DNA from: Clostridiales bacterium
Lineage (GTDB): Bacteria; Bacillota; Clostridia; Oscillospirales; CAG-382
Length of the DNA: 7,980 nt
Reading direction: 5' to 3'
Assembly: GCA_003452915.1 (NCBI GenBank)
Contig: DMMZ01000037.1
Span: forward strand, 1 to 7,980
This document shows positions 5,933 to 7,980 of the stretch, piece after piece. The notes under the pieces were generated by a model. That model saw only the letters and a list, made by a program, of their open reading frames with translations, was not told the DNA's origin and searched no databases. The number at the start of each line of letters is the position of its first letter. Position 1 is the stretch's first letter. Made by a program: the position numbers and the translations under genes.

Positions 5933-5936
5933 TGTG

Positions 5937-7247
5937 TTAAACAGCTTCTACTGTATATTTTTCAGTATTAATTCTATATCCGGTTTTTTGTTCACCAGAC
6001 ATAAGAATTAATTCGGGATATTTAATGTTAATCTTCTTTGCCATATCTGAGCAATTTGATATTGAGGTATCTTGATCTGTTTTCAGTACTTTATTTTTAT
6101 TGTTAGCTATCCATGCACCTATTTCAGCTCTATCTTTAGGGCCATCAATTAAAGCACGAATTAGGGCATAATTTTTTATAGAAATATCTTTGTCCCCAAT
6201 TTTTGTTGTCGTTAGAGTAAGTTTAATCGGTCGCTCAATTTTATCCTCAATATTTTTACTTTCTATAGAAATATTATTAAGCATTTGGTAAATGTCTTCT
6301 AATAGTTTATTGCAATCTTCGCATTGGGCAAGCACTTCATACGGCAATACTGCTCTTTTTGTTTGTGGCTGATAAAAAGCTGCAACCTCACCGTGTTGGA
6401 CTTCCACTGCAAGATTAACAGCGTCACTTGGTTTATCATAATAAACAGCTTGTTTTAACTTTAAAGTATTATTAATGACCTGATTTTGTCCTGAGATTTC
6501 TATATATTCATCATCTTTTAGCTTCGCATACCTGACATTTACTCCTGGGAAAAACTGTACTAAATAATCCTCTAGTTTGGGGCAATCAAGGTATTCGTGA
6601 TCAAGGCCAATACCAATATCTTGAAGGATAAGAACAAGCGGTGTTTTTGCCTTAAGCAATCTATGAGTATAATCATGATTCTTCTCACAAATATAAGCCA
6701 ATCCCATATTAAAACTTTTTATCATGTTATAATTCCAGAGCTTGGTAGAAACAACCCGAAACACATCCGAAGAATAACCATCACACGTCGATCTTGCATA
6801 CTGCACTGTAAGAAATATACACTTATATTTACTAATACTTTTTTGTTCTCTCCTATGTATGAATTCAGCCATATGTAAAAATTCAATCTCATTATTAGCT
6901 ATTTTGTTGGTTATCAGATCAATTTCATAAATAACATCTTGCTCGATAAATCTTGTTCTTTTTTCTTCACATTCAGCTATTAAAAATTCAAATAGCTTAA
7001 GTTTTTGAGCATAATCACCTATTTCTTCTGAAGGATTACAATTGAAATGTTCCAAACATTTTTTTATGTTGTCGGAATACAATGTACCCTCGCCAGGAAA
7101 ATCCAGATTGTAACCGTTATCATAATTATATTTGATTAAGTCACTGTAACTATTCATGTATTCTTTATAACAATCTTCAGCCTTCCACGTAGCCAGAGTA
7201 TCCTTTATCGGGATATCGCCATATACGTATAGAATATTCTTGGTCAT
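5937..7247 (-). CDS. uncharacterised protein with C-terminal winged-helix-like region (436 aa)
   Basis: I do not recognise this protein. It has no signal peptide or membrane segment and is probably cytoplasmic. Residues 1-140 are acidic and mostly helical. Residues 141-310 are mixed alpha/beta, with a hydrophobic strand KTPLVLILQDIGIGLD (201-216) that could be the core of a nucleotide- or ligand-binding fold, and a lone CxxC at C309/C312. Residues about 350-428 resemble an OmpR-type winged helix: a first helix NYALIRAL, a helix-turn-helix around TSISNCSDMAKKI, and a wing ending TGYRI. ATG 7247 follows GAGAGG with about 12 bases of spacing and is driven by a good promoter overlapping that of the XRE repressor. 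Position suggests an early regulator or antirepressor that flips the switch, or a sensor of helper phage; a defence function is also possible. The gene is certain, the function is not. Confidence 0.9.
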   Translation of the reverse strand: MTKNILYVYGDIPIKDTLATWKAEDCYKEYMNSYSDLIKYNYDNGYNLDFPGEGTLYSDNIKKCLEHFNCNPSEEIGDYAQKLKLFEFLIAECEEKRTRFIEQDVIYEIDLITNKIANNEIEFLHMAEFIHRREQKSISKYKCIFLTVQYARSTCDGYSSDVFRVVSTKLWNYNMIKSFNMGLAYICEKNHDYTHRLLKAKTPLVLILQDIGIGLDHEYLDCPKLEDYLVQFFPGVNVRYAKLKDDEYIEISGQNQVINNTLKLKQAVYYDKPSDAVNLAVEVQHGEVAAFYQPQTKRAVLPYEVLAQCEDCNKLLEDIYQMLNNISIESKNIEDKIERPIKLTLTTTKIGDKDISIKNYALIRALIDGPKDRAEIGAWIANNKNKVLKTDQDTSISNCSDMAKKINIKYPELILMSGEQKTGYRINTEKYTVEAV

Positions 7248-7278
7248 TTAGTCCATTACCTCTCTCATTACATTGCTG

Positions 7279-7307
7279 TTGATAAGTATAGCAAACTATG
7301 ATAAAAT
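7279..7307 (+). promoter_or_regulatory. promoter of the right XRE repressor, leaderless
   Basis: TTGATA (7279-7284) and TAAAAT (7302-7307) are 17 bases apart, each a 5/6 match to consensus. The predicted transcription start coincides with the A of ATG 7315, so the message would have no leader. This argues against the upstream in-frame TTG at 7273, which lies ahead of the promoter itself. Confidence 0.65.
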
Positions 7308-7313
7308 TAACAA
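7285..7313 (-). promoter_or_regulatory. promoter of the 436-residue gene
   Basis: On the minus strand TTGTTA (complement of 7308-7313) is followed after exactly 17 bases by TATACT (complement of 7285-7290). It occupies nearly the same DNA as the opposing repressor promoter, so both cannot be bound by polymerase at once. Confidence 0.65.
7288..7299. promoter_or_regulatory. dyad ATAG-CAAA-CTAT, candidate switch operator
   Basis: Four-base arms around a four-base centre lie in the middle of both overlapping promoters and touch the -10 of the leftward one. Its position is what an XRE repressor operator would need, but the arms are short and could be chance in AT-rich DNA. Confidence 0.4.
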
Positions 7314-7314
7314 C

Positions 7315-7509
7315 ATGAAACTAATCGCAGATAATCTAATAAGAATAAGAAATAGCAATAGCATATCTCAGCAGTCACTAGCAGATAAGGTCGGCTTATC
7401 CAGAACTACAATTGCCAATATAGAACGTGATAGATTTGACCCGTCTATCAAAAATTTGCAATTACTGGCGAATGCTTTGGGTGTGCATATAAAAGAGTTC
7501 TTTCAGTAA
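7315..7509 (+). CDS. XRE-family repressor of the switch region (64 aa)
   Basis: This is a single-domain Cro/CI-type repressor. The helix-turn-helix is clear at residues 18-63: SQQSLADKVGLSRTTIANIERD (18-39) holds the two DNA-contacting helices, followed by PSIKNLQLLANALGVHIKEFF. It closely resembles small YozG-type regulators found in mobile elements. The start at ATG 7315 is chosen because the promoter's -10 ends seven bases upstream. The 78-residue version starting at TTG 7273 would have its codons ahead of the transcription start. It is divergent from the 436-residue gene and precedes the integrase, the normal position for the master repressor of a small integrated element. There is no peptidase or ligand domain, so release from repression needs another protein. 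Confidence 0.92.
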   Translation: MKLIADNLIRIRNSNSISQQSLADKVGLSRTTIANIERDRFDPSIKNLQLLANALGVHIKEFFQ

Positions 7510-7583
7510 GCTTTTTTACTTTATTTATTATTTTTACTATTTATAAAACATATTTTTATCGAAGTAATGAAGGATGTAACGGC

Positions 7584-7980
7584 ATGGCAACACTAATAAG
7601 CAAAAAGTATAAAGGCAAAGCCAAGTGGTACATTGTCGAGAACAACAAAGAGAACGGACAACTCGACCGTATTTACCTTGAGACCCTTGGTATTATCACT
7701 AAAACCGAAGCAAAAGCCAGACTAGCCAATTATATGGCACTTAATAAAAACAAAGGTGCAGCCAAGATAACCATCAAGCAGGCGGCACAAGAATTCTCTA
7801 TTCATTACAAGAACCTTATCGGGCAGAACATCAAACCTAGAACTTTTGAGCTGTTTGAATATGCCTATAATCATATTACAGATTTTCTCGGGCATGTTGA
7901 GTTAAGCAAAATATCTTTCGAAAACATCGAAGCTTTTAAAATGGAACTGCAAAAAACTGGCTGTACATCAAAGATGGGGG
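7584..7980 (+). CDS. tyrosine recombinase (integrase), N-terminal part, runs off the window
   Basis: The frame is open from ATG 7584 to the window end (132 codons), preceded by AAGGA nine bases upstream. Residues 1-60 resemble the beta-stranded arm-binding domain of phage integrases (KGKAKWYIVEN, then DRIYLETLGI and TKTEAKARLANYM). Residues about 67-130 form the SAM-like core-binding domain (ITIKQAAQEFSIHYK, then LFEYAYNHITDFLGHVELSKIS). The catalytic domain with the R-H-R-Y residues lies outside the window; phage integrases are usually 350-420 residues, so about two thirds is missing. It should catalyse integration into and excision from tRNA-Asp, and its direction towards the right edge fits an intact tRNA-Asp there. 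It uses C-ending codons such as GCC and ACC more than its neighbours. Confidence 0.92.
   Translation, partial: MATLISKKYKGKAKWYIVENNKENGQLDRIYLETLGIITKTEAKARLANYMALNKNKGAAKITIKQAAQEFSIHYKNLIGQNIKPRTFELFEYAYNHITDFLGHVELSKISFENIEAFKMELQKTGCTSKMG

Larger units (their letters stand above)
5697..5936. promoter_or_regulatory. 240-bp control region upstream of the replication operon
   Basis: This gene-free stretch separates the replication operon from the end of the 436-residue gene. It holds the dyad ATTGAA-N5-TTCAAT (5714-5730), the wide inverted repeat ATTACAGT/ACTGTAAT (5841-5848 and 5874-5881), the palindrome GATAATTATC (5882-5891) and a hairpin (5909-5932). I searched the minus strand for -35/-10 pairs at 16-18 base spacing and found no good one. 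The best, TTGTTA (complement of 5771-5776), has only a poor -10. The operon may depend on an activator or on read-through. Confidence 0.5.

Noticed and set aside
6597..6878. Plus-strand open frame within the 436-residue gene
   Set aside because: It is antisense to a long gene with its own promoter and Shine-Dalgarno site, and has no recognisable domain.
7505..7520. AGTAA/TTACT stem after the XRE repressor
   Set aside because: It is only five base pairs and AT-rich, so it cannot be told from chance; transcription may continue into the integrase.
7515..7543. Possible integrase promoter TTTACT-N17-TATTTA
   Set aside because: Both hexamers are poor matches in a nearly pure AT stretch, where such pairs are expected by chance.
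1..7980. CRISPR array, insertion sequence or rRNA
   Set aside because: No regularly spaced repeats, transposase reading frame, terminal inverted repeats or rRNA-like segments were found.

Overview
The window looks like most of a small integrative element of the phage-satellite or integrative-mobilizable type, sitting in a tRNA-Asp gene of an AT-rich bacterium (roughly one-third G+C, judged by eye). The host cannot be named from this sequence. Strong AGGAGG-type ribosome binding sites, a SpoVG-like protein and a cysteine-rich small protein of a kind seen in Firmicutes elements suggest Firmicutes or a lineage exchanging genes with them. A lipoprotein with Ig-like/FN3-like domains is also common in uncultured diderm phyla.

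Left edge (1-571): about 18 bases of presumed chromosome, then the 3' half of a tRNA-Asp gene on the minus strand. It breaks off inside the anticodon stem and is followed by unrelated DNA. This is the expected relic at the integrase-distal end of a tRNA-integrated element. Just inside lie short direct repeats suited to be integrase or excisionase arm sites. The rest of this stretch carries no convincing gene.

Cargo end (572-2413): a small XRE-type repressor on the minus strand is divergent from a secreted lipoprotein on the plus strand, with a near-perfect dyad between them. The lipoprotein has a lipobox, an Ig/PKD-like domain, a run of 16-residue beta repeats, an FN3-like domain and a C-terminal domain. 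It converges on the replication operon, and a long hairpin serves as terminator for both.

Replication operon (5696 down to 2426, minus strand): SpoVG-like protein, Xis/AlpA-like HTH protein, Cys-rich zinc-binding-type protein, TOPRIM primase lacking a zinc finger, and D5/P4-family SF3 helicase. The genes are tightly packed, several overlap, and each has a strong Shine-Dalgarno site. The 240-base leader upstream contains several dyads but no good sigma-70 promoter, so activation or repressor control is likely.

Switch region (5937-7509): a 436-residue protein of unknown function with a probable C-terminal winged helix (minus) is divergent from a 64-residue XRE repressor (plus). Two well-formed promoters face each other and overlap almost completely around a dyad. 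The repressor transcript is predicted to be leaderless, an arrangement resembling lambda PRM/cI. Right edge: the first 132 codons of a tyrosine integrase, which runs off the window towards the presumed intact tRNA-Asp.

No capsid, terminase, tail, relaxase or conjugation gene is visible. The element can therefore plausibly integrate, excise and replicate, but would need a helper for transfer. The parts that look new are the 436-residue switch protein, the lipoprotein cargo, and a SpoVG-like gene heading the replication operon.
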